A stretch of 64,000 bases of DNA, from positions 248,001 through 312,000 of the forward strand of contig JAJSPD010000007.1 in the NCBI GenBank assembly GCA_021307315.1, in the 5' to 3' direction. Below are positions 33,578 through 46,641 of the stretch, piece by piece. Under the pieces are notes generated by a model. The model was not told the DNA's origin. It was given only the letters and a program-made list of their open reading frames with translations, and searched no databases. The translations under genes and the position numbers were made by a program. Each line of letters begins with the position of its first letter. The first letter of the stretch is position 1. This DNA is from Bisporella sp. PMI_857 (Eukaryota > Ascomycota > Leotiomycetes > Helotiales > Helotiaceae).

Positions 33578-36500
33578 TCAATTCCCAAGGGCATAGCTCT
33601 CCTCATCGAGTAATGTCTTTTCATTCCAACTGTCCCGTAACCATCTCCAATCCACTATTCTAGGCAGTTTTGTCCTCCTTGCTTCCAAGACCTTTGCCCT
33701 CAATTGCTTCACACTTAAAAAATTGCCGTCAAGAGCGATGACGTGCGTGAGGTTCGGATCATTCTCATCCAGTGCGGTTATGCCATTGCCAAAGCGAAAT
33801 CGATTATAAGCAATGGTGCGCTCGCTCTGCGCTTCACGAGAGTGAGAATCTTCGCCAGGAGCAAACCACGCAACACAGCCCCGGAATAATGAGCCACCCA
33901 TCTCACCAATTCCCGATCCATGTTCTTCCAGCTGGTTGATGAACTGATTTGATGAGAACTTGGTATCCTTTATCAAAGCCATATTATCAAAAATCTTCTT
34001 GAGCTCATCAACCGTGACATCTCTGGCGTAGCTATCTCCATACATATCAACGTTCCCTTCGATGCTCTCTATGTCGTCCGGAGTGGTGTGAAACATATGC
34101 TGTGGTTCGAATGGTATGATTAGTCTTTCCCTTCCTGGGCCATCATTCTCGGCTTGCTTGATAGCATCCAGCACCCATGACGGCCTCACAAGATTCGTCT
34201 GGCCGCCTTTGATTAGGCTCGCAACTTTCACCACCCTTTTATCACCAACGCATATAGTGTTTTCCTTCGCCAGGGAATTCTGGACTATGCTACCGCCGTT
34301 ACTTTTGATCATTTGCTCTATCTCTGCTTTAGACTTCTTAGGCTGTAGCATTTCGCTGAGAATGCAAAAGTAAAGCCCTTCAAATATTTTCGTGGCCGGA
34401 CCTGCGTATGGAGTTTTGATTTTGCTGTCATTGCCAGCAATCACAAGCTGCTTTTTAAGTCGCTTGCTGATAGTTTTCCTTTTGCTATCAACTGTCATAT
34501 TCTCATTATGCTCAGTCTCGGCTCTTTCTTTTAGATCTCGGAACTCTTCCACAGAAAGAGCACTTGCCCAGTCCTTGTCCATGCGGAGCCTCTTGAACCG
34601 TGGAAATCTCAATGTGAATCTTGTCCTGAATTGGTCTGATGGAACGACCTGGGCAGCTTTGACCTCCACAACAAACGATTCGCTAGGCCGAATCCACCGG
34701 TCCGGTTTCTCACCTAGACCATTGGGTCCACCAAGCTCGATATACTGCGTTGGAGGATTTCTAATATCCCAATCGACCCATTTTCCATCGGTGTGATGTG
34801 CAATTTGAGCATAGTCCTCGCGTCTGAACCCTCCACCGACTTTGAAAAAGGAGTGAAATTTTTCAGGAGTGTGGCCTGACTGGGGTCAGTATTTGGTCAG
34901 TACTTGCAACTTTTTCTCTTACCTCTAACACTCTGGTCAGCTCGCAGACCGCAGAGGAAGGAAGACATGCCACCGCCTCTACTCCCTGAACCGTAAAATG
35001 CACCAATCACAACACAGTCTAGATTCTCGCCAAATTCATTCATATATTCAGGCTTGACTTTCATCCACTGATCGTTGCGTTCATTTAGTCGATATGTGGA
35101 AAATGGGTTCTTGAGCACCAATCCTTCCGCGCCTTTCTCAATCACATCTTCCAACGCAGGCTTGATATCATCTGCGGTTTTCTTTTCTGTATAAGGATGA
35201 ATCTCGATCCGACGATGAACATTGGTCATGACCCTTTCCAGTGCTTTGCGTCGTTCTCGGAGCATATATTTCGTAAGATCAGTATCATTGATAAATAGAC
35301 AGTCGAATACTCGAAACAACGGGCGACTGCCTTCCTTGAATGAATTCTTGAGTTGCTCATTCGCAGCAGTCTTGAGCGTTCCAAAATCCGTTATAGTATC
35401 TCGGCCACTTTCTGGATTGTAGTCCCATTCAATCATTTCACCATCCAAAATAATGTTTCTCAGATCCGAGGAGAAAGCATCCTTGATATGAACAGTGAGA
35501 GCCGAGCTTCCATGATCCTGGAAACCTTTACCATATAGGTAGGTGTAGTCTTTGCCTTTACGAGAGTAGAATGCAAAACGAAATCCACCTGGCGTATCTT
35601 CGTCTTCTATCATGTGCATTTGCATTCGTTCTCCATCGAGCTTCTCCTCGATCCAGAACTCAGGATGATCTGGCGGCATTCCCATCTTTTCTACCATTTT
35701 ATTGAAACTGCTGGATTGGAATTGAGCTAGCTGAGGCTTGAAACAGGACATAAGCTCAATGCCCCCAGCTTCATCATCGTCTAGGCTAAGTGAAGGGTCC
35801 GTCAGCTCCCAGCAAACCCGCCGAAGGCTGGAGGAAACATTGAACACGGCTTCCGCGTTCTTATGCCAGGACTGTGCAACAAATTCAGTAGATATTCAAT
35901 CGCGACAACGATCGCACTTACGCTGAAGAAAGTCTTCTCAGTCGCGCCAACCTTCATTTGCTTCAGAATAATACGAATTAGCCACTTCAGTTCGACCGAA
36001 TTCATGTTCGCATAGAACTCTTCGAATATCGGTAATTGCTCGCGTTCTCCCTGCGCTCCAGCGAGTCTATCAAGAAGATGATTGACCTTTGCAATCCTTA
36101 TATTGCCAGGTTCTGTTCTCTCGTTTCGTTTTAATAAGACATCGTAACATCGGCCGGCAAAATCACCAGCGCTAGAATTACGATTTCCACCCGAAACAAA
36201 TTTCCATTGTGACATATGTAGACCATCTTCAGACTTCGGGTCTATCCTCAGTAATTTTATGAGAAGCCTAGCAATTACTGCTTCCTTAAGACCGTAAACA
36301 GGACGATCTCGATCTTTGTCTGGCATGATAAGTCGAAAAGCTGGATATATATCATTGCCCACCTCGCTCCGCCATCGCGATACAAAGCGATCGATGATCT
36401 GCCGACGTTGCTCGTGAGGAGAAATCTTTGACTTGGTTCGTGCGGCTTTTGGATTCTTGATGTTCTGACTAAGGGGGTCAAACAGGGATAGGTAGAGCTC

Positions 36501-36688
36501 AGAGAAGAAAAACGTCTGCGAATGATTATGCGGACGGTTGGGATATCTCATTAGTTAGTAAGGCATCAGAAGGGTCGGCTAGGCTCGTACTTCTCGTCCA
36601 GCTCTTCTCTACTCAATGGTCCATGGTCATACTGCAAGTCATCTTCCTCGCGTGCCTTTGCACTTGGTAGTCTCTGGCTTGCAGCCAT
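33578..36688 (-). CDS. LIG4: DNA ligase IV, ATP-dependent
   Basis: Four exons, 36688-36591, 36546-35922, 35871-34923 and 34875-33578, give 989 residues; introns of 44, 50 and 47 nt keep phase. It seals double-strand breaks in non-homologous end joining with an XRCC4/Lif1-type partner. Order: N-terminal DNA-binding domain (FFFSELYLSLFDPLSQ, RLIMPDKDRDRPVYGLKE), adenylation motif I EEKLDGERMQMH with catalytic Lys about 318, motif III FAFYSRKGKDYTY, motif IV ILDGEM, motif V EGLVLKNP, WMKVKPEY, then the OB fold. Two BRCT domains follow: one starting FEGLYFCIL with WVLDAI, one starting LFRGCVAWFAPG and ending DWRWLRDSWNEKTLLDEESY, bracketing the partner-binding linker. Length and motifs match functional fungal LIG4. 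Confidence 0.96.
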
Positions 36689-37086
36689 CTTGTTTATTAT
36701 GATACAAATTTGTAAAGGCCATCCACTATATATTTAGGTGTTCATTAACTTGATGAATGAGTGCTAACGTTGGTTTAAGATTCGACGCGCTGCGGGGAAG
36801 TGACCTAGGCAGAAGCGCGTATTGGAATATCACGATATCACGTGATAACCAACTCTTTGTCACGATCAATATCTATGGCAGTTAAAGGGACAGTAGAGAG
36901 TGGGGACTCGTTTATTCGTCCTGGAAATTTTTGTATATACATCGAAGCCATAGCCTACTTTCTTAAATAAATACTAATGGGTGAATTATTCCAGGTTCAA
37001 AGCATTTTGTCTCGTAGAAAAATATCAACGCCTGCTAAATAATCAGATACACAATATAGCCCCAATCTTGCCTCATAGGCAAGTCC
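36689..37086. other. Intergenic region
   Basis: Short region between the LIG4 start and the sulfatase stop, both on the minus strand. Nothing recognised. Confidence 0.4.
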
Positions 37087-38827
37087 TCACCGACCAAATG
37101 CGCCTGTTTGATCTGCTACCACACCTCCCATGGGTGCAGCATACATATCTCGTCCCTTGGCATCGACAGGAGGGAATCGTGCCTTAAGCTCAAGGTCATC
37201 CAGGGGGATATGTGAGCGAATATACATCTCGCGGCCGTCATAACTAGGGTTGTAATCCCAACTAGTAAACTTTCCAACACGCAACGCACTCCAAACCAAA
37301 CGTCTTTGTCGCTGAGAGACGAGAACTGAATTGGTGATTGACTTCATGTCCCACATAGCTTCAGCCTCAGCTAAGAAATCATGGAGTACTACTTCTACTT
37401 CGGGCGTTCTCAAAGAATTCTTGGACTGAAGCTGGGCAAGATTTATCAATTCTTTTGGGTCATTTGCCAGGTTGTATAATTGTGGCGGATCCACAGGGCA
37501 CGTAATAAACTTCCAAGGACCACGACGGATCATGCACATCGGAGCAATGGTGCCTTCTCCACAGTACTCTGCAAAGACTGTATCTGAGCCACCAGGCAGG
37601 TTCTTCAGATGTGGAAGAAGAGAATTACCATCCATTGGAAGATTTGGCCACAACTTTGTGCCAACCAGGTCGACAAGGGTAGGCAATATATCAAGCGTCG
37701 AAACATTAGATGAAACTCGATGCGGAGTGAAAGTTGCAGGATGGTGAATAAGAAGTGGCACTCGCACAGACGCTTCAAAATAAGACATCTTATACCAAAG
37801 CCCGCGTTCACCGAGCATATCTCCATGATCTCCGCTGAATACAATTATAGTATCTTCATCTAAACGACAGTCTTTGAGAGTCTGCAGGAGCTTACCGATG
37901 CAGTCATCCACATATGAGACGGCTCCATAGTAAGCTCTGCGTGCTCGCTTGATCTGCTCAGACGTGAACTTCTTGTCCCACAAGTCACAGACCTTCAGCA
38001 GACGCTTTGAATGAGAATCTTGCTCTTCTTGTAAAATTTGTACATCTGGAAGAGATATATCCACATCCTCATACATGTCCCAGTATTTCTTCTCGATTGT
38101 ATATGGATCGTGTGGGTGGGTTAGAGAAACAGTCATACAGAATGGTCGAGCAGTAGGGCCTTTTCGGACATAGTCATAAAGGAACTGGTTGCTCCTTTTT
38201 CTGTTAGTTTTGACTAAGTAGTCAAGCTTCAAAGTCATACCTGTACATAACCTCCTCATCGTAGTCTAATTGGTTACTCCTCACACAGGGGCCAGCTTGC
38301 TCAATGGAGCTGGCATTGTGGTACCATTCCAGTCTTGTGTCTGGCTCTTCCCAATTGACAGCCCAGCCATAGTCCCCGGGATAGATGTCGCTCGTCAGTC
38401 GACTCTCATATCCATGCAATTGCTCGCCAATAAAGTGCATCTTTCCTGCCAGTGTGGTCTCATACCCAGCAGCGCGTAGATAGTGTGCATATGTAGGGGT
38501 CGAAGGGTCGATAGAGCATGCATTATCATATGAGCCAATTTTCGTTGGTAGCTGGCCAGTGACCATAGACATTCTAGAAGGAGCGCATAGTGGTGAGGGG
38601 CAATACGCTGAGTCGAAGACTACGGCACCTGCGGCCAGAGCATCAAGATTAGGCGTCTTGATTTGGGAATCGGGGTTGTGGATTTTGAGCAGCGGAGCGG
38701 CTAATTGATCCGCCATGATGTATAGGATGTTTGGCCGCTTGCCAGGCGGAAAGGCCGGCTTTGGGACTGACACAGCAGGTTTGATTGACTTGGGCGACAG
38801 AGGTACGGTGTTGAGGTCTGGTGCCAT
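37087..38827 (-). CDS. Choline-sulfatase-like type I sulfatase
   Basis: Exons 38827-38241 and 38194-37087 (46-nt intron) encode 564 residues. Type I sulfatases cleave sulfate esters using a formylglycine made from the Cys of C-x-P-S-R; here it is Cys81 in CPSPLCAPSRMSMVTG. Metal ligands appear in PNILYIMADQLAAP and VFSGDHGDMLGERGLWYKM; GKMHFIG holds a conserved Lys/His. The C-terminal part (YDGREMYIRSHIPLDDLE, then the end at FGR) is the choline-sulfatase type. No signal peptide is seen, consistent with cytosolic use of choline-O-sulfate as sulfur or choline reserve. Fungal type I sulfatases need or bypass a formylglycine-generating enzyme; none is in the window. Confidence 0.9.
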
Positions 38828-40496
38828 GCTGGCGGTGTTGCGGAGCGAAGGGTTTTTGTGTGGATATTTATGTATATCTCTTCTTCCAACCCTCCTGATA
38901 CTGTTGTATTGTGTTATATCTCTTGTGTGATGTATAGCAAGTGGCGTCCTTGTGATATCTTGGACTAGGTATTTTCTATGATGCCGACCGTGCGTGATGA
39001 AAAGGAAAAGGAAGAAACAAAGGAAGAATTGTTCGGGAAACGGAAAGATAAACAGAGGAAGGGGCGGTCAGAAGGAAATGGGAAGTCTGTGGCGTCACGG
39101 TGAGAGAGGGGAGGGGAGGGGCAAGGGGAGGAGAAGTAGAGGAAGCGATAACATTTGATTACCATTAGTGTGTGTTAATTATTTTGTTGTGGGTGGGAAA
39201 TTATGGCCGTGTAAGGCGATGTTGTGATCGATGTCGTGCTCGGCTCTCAGAAGAACTTATAGTTTCTGACTAAGAAGCAGGAGCCTTGTCCGCCGGCTCG
39301 TTGATTGGACAAAGGCCTTGGTCCCTGCGTCATCCTTATCGATAACGTTTGCGTCTGGCCAATGATGTCCAAGCTTCATAATTGAGGACCTTCCTTCATG
39401 GGTGGCCACCGTATTTCCCTTACCGGTAGGGAAATTAAATACTCACTGGTCCTGCTCACCGATACCTCATGTAAATAATACGTAACGACAGATTTTGCTT
39501 CGTGCTTGAGATACTCCAATTCTCGAAGGGTCCGATCTCGTGCTCCAAAAACAACCTTCACACCATCTATCTCTTGCTTGAAACAACCCGTCTTTGTTAA
39601 CACATACCAGGACAAGTTATCTATCTTTGATCATTTCTCGCATGGCAAAGAAGATGCAGGCCACCTGACCTGACAGCCTTCTGCCAAGTGGATTCTGGCT
39701 GTAGCTCTGCATGGATTCCTTTCTCATTTCTAGCTCGTAGTGTGATCACCCGACAACACATGACATGTGCAGACAGTATGCGCAGGACGCGCCTCGCCAA
39801 GAATGGGATCTTACAACTCCATGGGATTTAGAGGTGAGGACAATCACTTTTGCTTTCTTTGTCTTATTCTAGCTCTTTTTTCTACATTTGTCTGTTTTCC
39901 CCACAACCCACATTGTCAGCCTTGCATGAGATATTGCGTCTTTTCCCCATGTACAGTTCAACAATGCGGGGTGCGGGTTAGTAGTAACACCATCCGCCTT
40001 GATGTCCGCCCCCAGAGTCAGGGCGAACCGTGTTGTCGGTGTCACAACCGCCTATAAAAAGCTCTTGTGGTCGTCATTGTGTCCGGCAAGATCATGTCTG
40101 ATAGGTCCTGAAAATGGTGTTGGTGGTAGATATGCATATGATGCCATATTGGATAAGCTATATTGGCTGCTTAAAAGCTGATCCGGACTGAGTGGGGGTT
40201 GTAGCGTGGGGACGGATCTTTGCTCATTAGGTCTTCTTTCATGAATGACCTGTGCCTTGATGCCCCCTCCATGATTTGTTGATCTACGCGATGTCGAGCT
40301 CTACAATGAATTACACACAAAGCGTCAGATTCGGGACTTTCTTCTTAGCTTGGCATTTTGCATTGGCTGTCATTTTCCTATCTAGGAAAGGATACCCATT
40401 TTCTTTCTTTTCCAGTACCGAGTTGGAGCATCCACATTTTAATTGCAGTTTCTACCTTACAAAACGCCTTACACCATAATTCAGCACAAGAAGACA
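38828..40496. other. Gene-poor region
   Basis: Promoter of the sulfatase, with a purine-rich (GGAAAGG, GGGGAGGGG) tract around 39000-39150, then sequence in which no gene can be supported. Open frames at 39767-40057 and 40276-40479 lack motifs. Confidence 0.35.
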
Positions 40497-41206
40497 TCAG
40501 CACTTCTTCCACTTCAGGTTTAGCTCAAAACCTCCAGCATCAGTCAACGATCCTGTAGCTTGTGAACTGACTGAAGTCAATGAAACCGCGCTGTTGATAT
40601 TTAATGCCGCATTCTGGCCGCATGCCGCCCATACGAGGGCAGCATCAGCAACTTCTTGAGTTACACTGTAGTCTCTTTTTACAGGGCCCGTAAATACTTC
40701 TTGTGCTACAGCTTGGTCGTACCCTACTTGGTGTTAGTATCCATCGATTGTGCCCAAGGACCAAGAGTACACATGCCTCCAGAAAAATAGTAGGTGGTCG
40801 AGAGCACACCATTTACACCTTTATCAAGATTCGTCGAGCCAACATAGCTTGCGCTCACAGCTGCATATTGCAGATTCGAGGGGTACACAAGGTTGAGGTT
40901 GATTTGGCAATTCTTCCTACTATCATCCACTGCAGCATTTGGGCCAATTACAGCTGTGACGTTTGGAAGCTTTGCTAAGAACCTGCGCTTAATTCAGCCA
41001 ATGTTCCATCAAGTATTATCAATGCTTTGAGTCTCATACTTGGATTCGCTAATTTGGGCAACAGCTACCCCTGAACCCTGCGGACAGCCCGATCCACCAT
41101 AGCTGATCGATTTGACCGACACCTTGCTAAGATCCAATGCCTGCGGTAAGGCTGAGGCAGTCAAAGCTAAAGCCGCAAGTGTGGTGTAGCAGGTAATTTG
41201 AAGCAT
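40497..41206 (-). CDS. Secreted DUF4360 family protein
   Basis: Three exons, 41206-41040, 40982-40771 and 40723-40497, encode 201 residues; introns of 57 nt (GTATGA donor, GCGCAG acceptor) and 47 nt (GTACTC donor, TACTAAC branch, AGTAG acceptor) remove three apparent in-frame stops or shifts, so this is intact and not a pseudogene. Residues 1-18 form a signal peptide (LAALALTASALP). The DUF4360 pattern is clear: VSVKSISYGGSGCPQGS near the start, VDDSRKNCQINLNLVYP and TTYYFSG in the middle, WAACGQNAALNINSAVSL, ending LKWKKC. Members are small secreted fungal proteins of unknown function. It stands alone between gene-poor stretches. Confidence 0.85.
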
Positions 41207-44200
41207 AGTCAAAAATGGACGAGTGTGTATTATGGGCTAAAAGTGTTTAGTGACTGATGAAGCTCAGTTGAGCATGCCACTCTTATATCAGTTTTAATCA
41301 ACGGGTACCAAAAGGCTAGATCACGACCTGTAGATTAAAAAATTAAGGTTAAATTCTCGATGGTAACCCAAGAAGCCTTGAGATGCAACGGTCAAGGTAT
41401 TACCCGATTGGATATTTTTGGCAAAATTGAGTGAAGCTATTTTTGGCGATATAGCCTGAGACCCCTTCATTTATTCTGCGTTACATTATGAATCTAGTTC
41501 TGAAATTTTCACTTTTGCTGCACGTCGAAAGGTAATGGACAAGTTGTCTTTCCTGAGAATCTATTTATGGACGGTGAAATCGAAAGCTCTCATAATTTAC
41601 GAATTCTCCGGGCTCGTGAACTCTCAGCGGAATACAACTTGCGCAATTTCCATTTAGGCATCGCAGTTTTCACGACTATTGACTTCGTATTGATTTCTCC
41701 CGTTGCATTAGACGGCCCGTTCTCTAGATCCCAAGATACCCAGGAGAAGGGTATTACAGGTCATGATTTGAAGAAAAAGGTTAGAATGGTATCAATTCCG
41801 GCAGTGTCCGTGAAGATATATTTAGAAGGCATCCATGTGTACAATCTGTTACTTCTGCAGTCGCTATCACCTTCTAGTTTCCCTCCCTTGATGCTTTGAA
41901 ACCTAAATCATGAGTCTTCGATTGGGCGACTTGCGCGCCTCAATCTACATCTTTGGCAAATCTCCTTCACAGATCCAAATTTGCAACCTACTCCCTGCGG
42001 TGTCTTGCGGCATCTTGATGAAGTATAATATTGTTTGATGACTTACGCAGGAAAATTCCGACTAAGTCGGAGAACGCGAGGAGAACACCTTCCTTGCCCA
42101 GCTGACTGAGCACTATACCTAGCGACGTCTGTCATCAAAGCGCTGCCCCTCTTTCCGGACATAAAACGCGATTTGCTTGTATGAGGCGAGAAATCTCCTT
42201 TACCCAGTTGATGTTGGCCGTCCCTTAACGTGGAACGAGTTTAGGGATTTGACGATAGATTTGCTGTTATCGGAAGATGAGTCCGAAGCTTGTGGGTCGC
42301 ATGTTAACAAAGATGCTAAAATCAGATCTGGAGCCGGCTACATGGTCAAACCCCTGATTTGGAGGGGTAGTTTACATGCCAAGAGTGGGAGGCTAAGGGT
42401 CCCATATCTCTGTGTTGCCTCGATAAGGAGAGCGTTCAGAATAAGAGATATTTTGAACATTTCTAAAGCCTACAAATTCGAGAGAAACAACCTCTCCAAA
42501 GCCCCTCAAACACAAAATTTAAAGAACGTGAGATGGCAGATCTGGAATTGAATTATGCATCTTTCAGTTCTCAAGCTTAAGGAGCATCAGGGAATACCCA
42601 AGCTTGGTTACTGACTGATGTCTGCGAGGTAAATATCACTTCCACAAGAGTCAAATCTGAGAGACAATCATAGGGAAGCCTACCTTGCATGAGGTAGCCA
42701 ACTCTACGCTGAAGACCGTTTCCACTCCACCCTTGCCTCAACAGAACGTCTAATCATGGCTCGTTGCCCCGTCAAAATTCCCATGATCTTCACAACGTTA
42801 ACGGAGCAATTCGGGGGGGGGGGGATCTGGTACAAGCATATGCCTCAAATTCTCTCCTTCCTTGATGAAGGAATCGCATACGCATCTTCGCTGGCCAATT
42901 TTGTGCATAGGTCTTTGCTGGGCGAGACGGTGATTGCAAACTAGTACAGCTTGTTAATCTTGAGAGTTTGCTATTGGGCGTGAGGGATTATACATTGGCA
43001 ATTTGTGGGTTTTAACACAAGTGGACGTGTGAGGATTAGTATGGTAGATGCTGCGCAGGTATATTTTTCCCTTTTCCATGGCTTTTGAAAGGCGAAGAGG
43101 GGTAAAGGAATTGTGTGGGCGAGGATGAGGCAATATGTAAAATAGTTTGGATTCAATGCGTATGTAATTTGGGGGATCCTGTGGGGATCCTCATGAAGCG
43201 CCGCGAAAAGCGAACTTTTTTGATATGAAGGCTAAGCTCGCAGACGTTGTGACGGAAGATGAATTTCTGAAGCTTAAGTCAAGATAATAGTTACCAGCGG
43301 GTATAAAAATTGCCAAAACATCATCGCTTTCCTTGGCTGGTAGATGGGCTAGCCAAAGCGCATTGTTATTCTTTTGCAACCATAAAACTGCAAAGCTACG
43401 CTTGCCTTCGCATCGGATGGTGCAAACTAAACTCTTATATATTATCGCGTGTAACTATCATATCCAGCTTCAAGGACAAATTCCCTCAAATGGCCGCCTT
43501 ATCTCAGGACTACAATGCACCACCAACCGGGAACCGAGGAACTCCAGGCATGAACACATCCGTGCGCTAGCTTCCTGATCGTCTCAGGAGTTCGCTAGGT
43601 GATCTCACTTTCTTCAATGCCGGCCAGAAGTGAGATCTCGTGATTCCGGGAATACAGCTTTTTTGTACAAGGAATGGCTTTGAGAGCGTTTTTTAAATAA
43701 AAAAAAGAAATTACTGTTGGTCACATGGAGTGCTCTCGCTTATGAAGTACCTGATTTAACAGGTAGTACAAAATGTTTTGATACCGCAGAACGCTTTCTC
43801 TCTTTAGTTTAGTATCCTCGTAATAGAACCTATCAGCTAGTCTACAGCTAGATGCCATATTTGGGTTTGTGGCACTGTTGAACGAATGTACAGCAATACC
43901 GGCTTTCTGGGTCCAGCCCTCGACGGCATTGCTGTTGCCAAGTCTGTTTGTAACATGCTACTTTTTTAAACAAATGCTGGTTTTTGCGCCGCACAGTAAG
44001 ACTCTTCCCGCAATTGTTATTTCACAAACAGTAGCAGCAGCGGAAAACTGCGCTCGGATGGTGGTAAAGAAACCTCTGCAACGCGTAATGGCGGCTTATC
44101 AAAGTTAAACCGCACTTGCAAAAATGCAAAATGTCTCAAGCCGCTGGGCTGTGAAGCATTCGATAATGAATGCACGCATACATTATCAAAATACAGAAAA

Positions 44201-45313
44201 TGTGTCTTGGCTATTTCATGTCTAGCATACGGATCCATATGTCGAGGCATATTTTGATAAGCATAATCTGGGCAGTGGTATGGACGAGTCCAGGAACCAA
44301 ATTTTGTTTTACCAGGCCAAGACTCTTGCATCTTACACGTGAAAGGAGGATCTGCTCAGCTCATTGTTGGTAATCAGCTATGACGAGGTGGGCGTAGGTC
44401 AGGATACTCTCTCCCGGTTTATCTTTGCCAGAAACAGCATAGTGTTTCGGCTTTATCCTGGGCGCGTGGGGTTGCGCTTGGACGATCGGTGAACTTTATT
44501 CTTGAGATTAAGTACAGGGTGGGCAGGCTACTTTGGATTCAAGAGATGGTTAGGAGCTCCCGTAATGTGCGCAATGTGAAGGGTGCTCATCTGGATAAGG
44601 TATATATATTTGATTAGAGATCTAGAATCGGTATCTGACTAGGTAGAAAAGAGAAGGAGGGAAAAGCCAAGGAGTGACTAGGTTAAGATAATCGAAGGTG
44701 GCTTATGTTGCAGACCAATATAGGGCGGTCATGCGTGGCGGTTACACAAGATGCTTTCAGGTTATCGTTGCATCGCCACAAGAGTTTAATATTGCATGAA
44801 CACGTATCAATATGCACGTTTATTTTGTTTTGTAAGTTATATAGTTTCAAGGCTTCAATTTTGCTTTTTCTGAAATCTGATAATAGTGGCTAAGAGAAAT
44901 GGCATTCCAAAAATTGTATTGCTGAAGGTTTGGGATAAAGTTACCCAGGCTGCTGGGTTCCCAAGAGAAGGGCCCCCCGTGAGTACACCCTCAAGGCTGT
45001 TCACGCTTTGTCCACTACTGGCGCCACCAGATTGGTTTAGCATTCAATAATCGCGCCACAGGTAAGAAACTAGCTTGTTCCTGGGACACTGCCGGGGAAT
45101 ACCCGTGCAAGCTTGGACGCCGTCAAACCAACCACGGACCAGTTCCCGCTGCATAATGAAGAGGAGGGAGGGGGAAAGTATTGCAGATCGGACAGGCACT
45201 GTCCCGCCCCGACGATCCTCCCCTGGAATTTATAATGCAATCCATATAGTCAAACAGCAAGCCTGAGTGCTCGTCCTTATATCTACCGTCCTTGGGCCTC
45301 TCTTAGATATGCA
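41207..45313. other. Gene-poor region
   Basis: 4.1 kb without a supportable gene. Open frames at 41567-41899, 42177-42551, 43310-43570 and 43869-44108 were read; none has a recognisable motif, signal peptide with Cys pattern, or convincing splice partners. A G12 homopolymer lies at 42813-42824. The tract may hold decayed genes I cannot identify. Confidence 0.35.
42813..42824. repeat. G12 homopolymer
   Basis: Twelve consecutive G, a likely sequencing trouble spot. Confidence 0.9.
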
Positions 45314-46641
45314 ATGGAAGACCGCTCGCACCAGCTTATTGCGGTGGTCATCACTTTCCTTTGCCTGGCTCTCGTCAGTATCGGTTTGCGGATATGGACG
45401 CGGTTTCACCTCGTGAAATGGATGGGCCTCGATGACTGGCTGATCCTGATCGCTACCGCCGCCAGCGTTGCTGAAGGCGTTTGCACGCTTATTGGTACTA
45501 CCTCTTTCTTCTGAACACTCTACCACGCAAGATTTTAACGGCGGATAGGGACGAGGTACGGACTCGGCAAGCATCCTTCGGCTTTGAAAGCTGAATGGTG
45601 GAAGCCATTTCAACAGATTCTTGTCGCGGCATCAATGAGCTATAATATCTCAGCTGGCTTTATCAAGCTTAGCCTGCTCAGCTTCTACTTGCGCTTAACG
45701 CCAGACAAGTCTTTTCGTGCTCTTACCTTGGCGCTGCTTATAATTTGCGCTCTCTTCATGGGTGCGACCGTCATGGGCGTGCTTCTGCAGTGTATTCCGC
45801 TCTCTACGCTTTGGGTACACAATTCTCCTTCTGATATGACAGCAAAGATACTGATAAGATTAGGACCCTAATGCACATGGGAAGTGTTTCAACATCGGTC
45901 TCTTTTACTTTGCTAGCGCGATCGTCCACATCGTGACGGAGGCCGCTATATATATCCTACCTATCAAGACGCTCTTAAGTCTCAAGCTGCCCATGAAACA
46001 AAAACTCGGTCTCTGCTTGCTCCTAAGCGTCGGTGCTGGGTTAGTATTCCTTTTCCTACTATTCCCTTTGGCTGGTCAAACTAACGCTTGGTAGATTGAT
46101 AGCGATTAGCTGTTATCGCATCGTGCTACTTAGGCCGTTCGTAATGAGCGAACCAGGAGGGGGTTTAACCTGTAAGCTCTTCGTCCTTTCTAGAATCACG
46201 GAACTAACAAGAGAAGGGATCATCGTCAACATCTTTACCTGGTACACAATCGAGCTCAACCTCGCCATCTGCGTCGCCTGTGGACCCGCGAACCTCGCTT
46301 TTTTCAGACACCACTTCCCCACCTTCTTCGATAGTTCGAATACAGCTGGTCGATACATGTCGAATGGAGGGAGAGTATATCCCCTAAGCAATATTCAGAA
46401 TGGCACGCGCGGGACAGGTGGACAGCGGTCGCACATTGGGAACAAGAGTTTTGTACAGACTACGGTCACCACAAATGATCCGTATTTCTTGGAGAATAAT
46501 AGCGAGGAGATGATTATTCCTGATTCCAGGATTCGCCGCCAGGTTGATGTGTGGGTTGATCATGAGGATGCAGATGTGGAAGGCGGGAAAAGTCAGAATG
46601 GGAATAGTATACATGGGGTGGAGGTGAAGGAGAAGGAGTAA
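45314..46641 (+). CDS. SAT4/rhodopsin-type seven-helix integral membrane protein
   Basis: Five exons: 45314-45494, 45549-45814, 45864-46039, 46095-46171, 46217-46641; 374 residues; introns of 54, 49, 55 and 45 nt. The fourth intron is in frame and would add 15 residues if retained; splicing it gives LTWIIVNIFTWYTIELNLAICVAC, the conserved last-helix motif, so I favour splicing. Seven hydrophobic helices are visible, starting QLIAVVITFLCLALVSIGLRIW, then DDWLILIA after a basic loop, the WWKPF block, a Cys-containing extracellular loop with LWDPNAHGKCFN, and a long polar C-terminal tail. This is the PTH11-like/SAT4 fungal family, plasma-membrane proteins of possible receptor function. No CFEM domain is present. 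Confidence 0.85.

Noticed and set aside
41009..41212. Apparent premature stops in the DUF4360 gene, suggesting a pseudogene
   Set aside because: A 57-nt intron with good sites removes both stops, and a second intron with a perfect TACTAAC branch restores the last exon; the joined frame is complete.
42177..42551. 124-codon plus-strand frame
   Set aside because: No motif, no signal peptide and no partner exons; composition gives no coding support.
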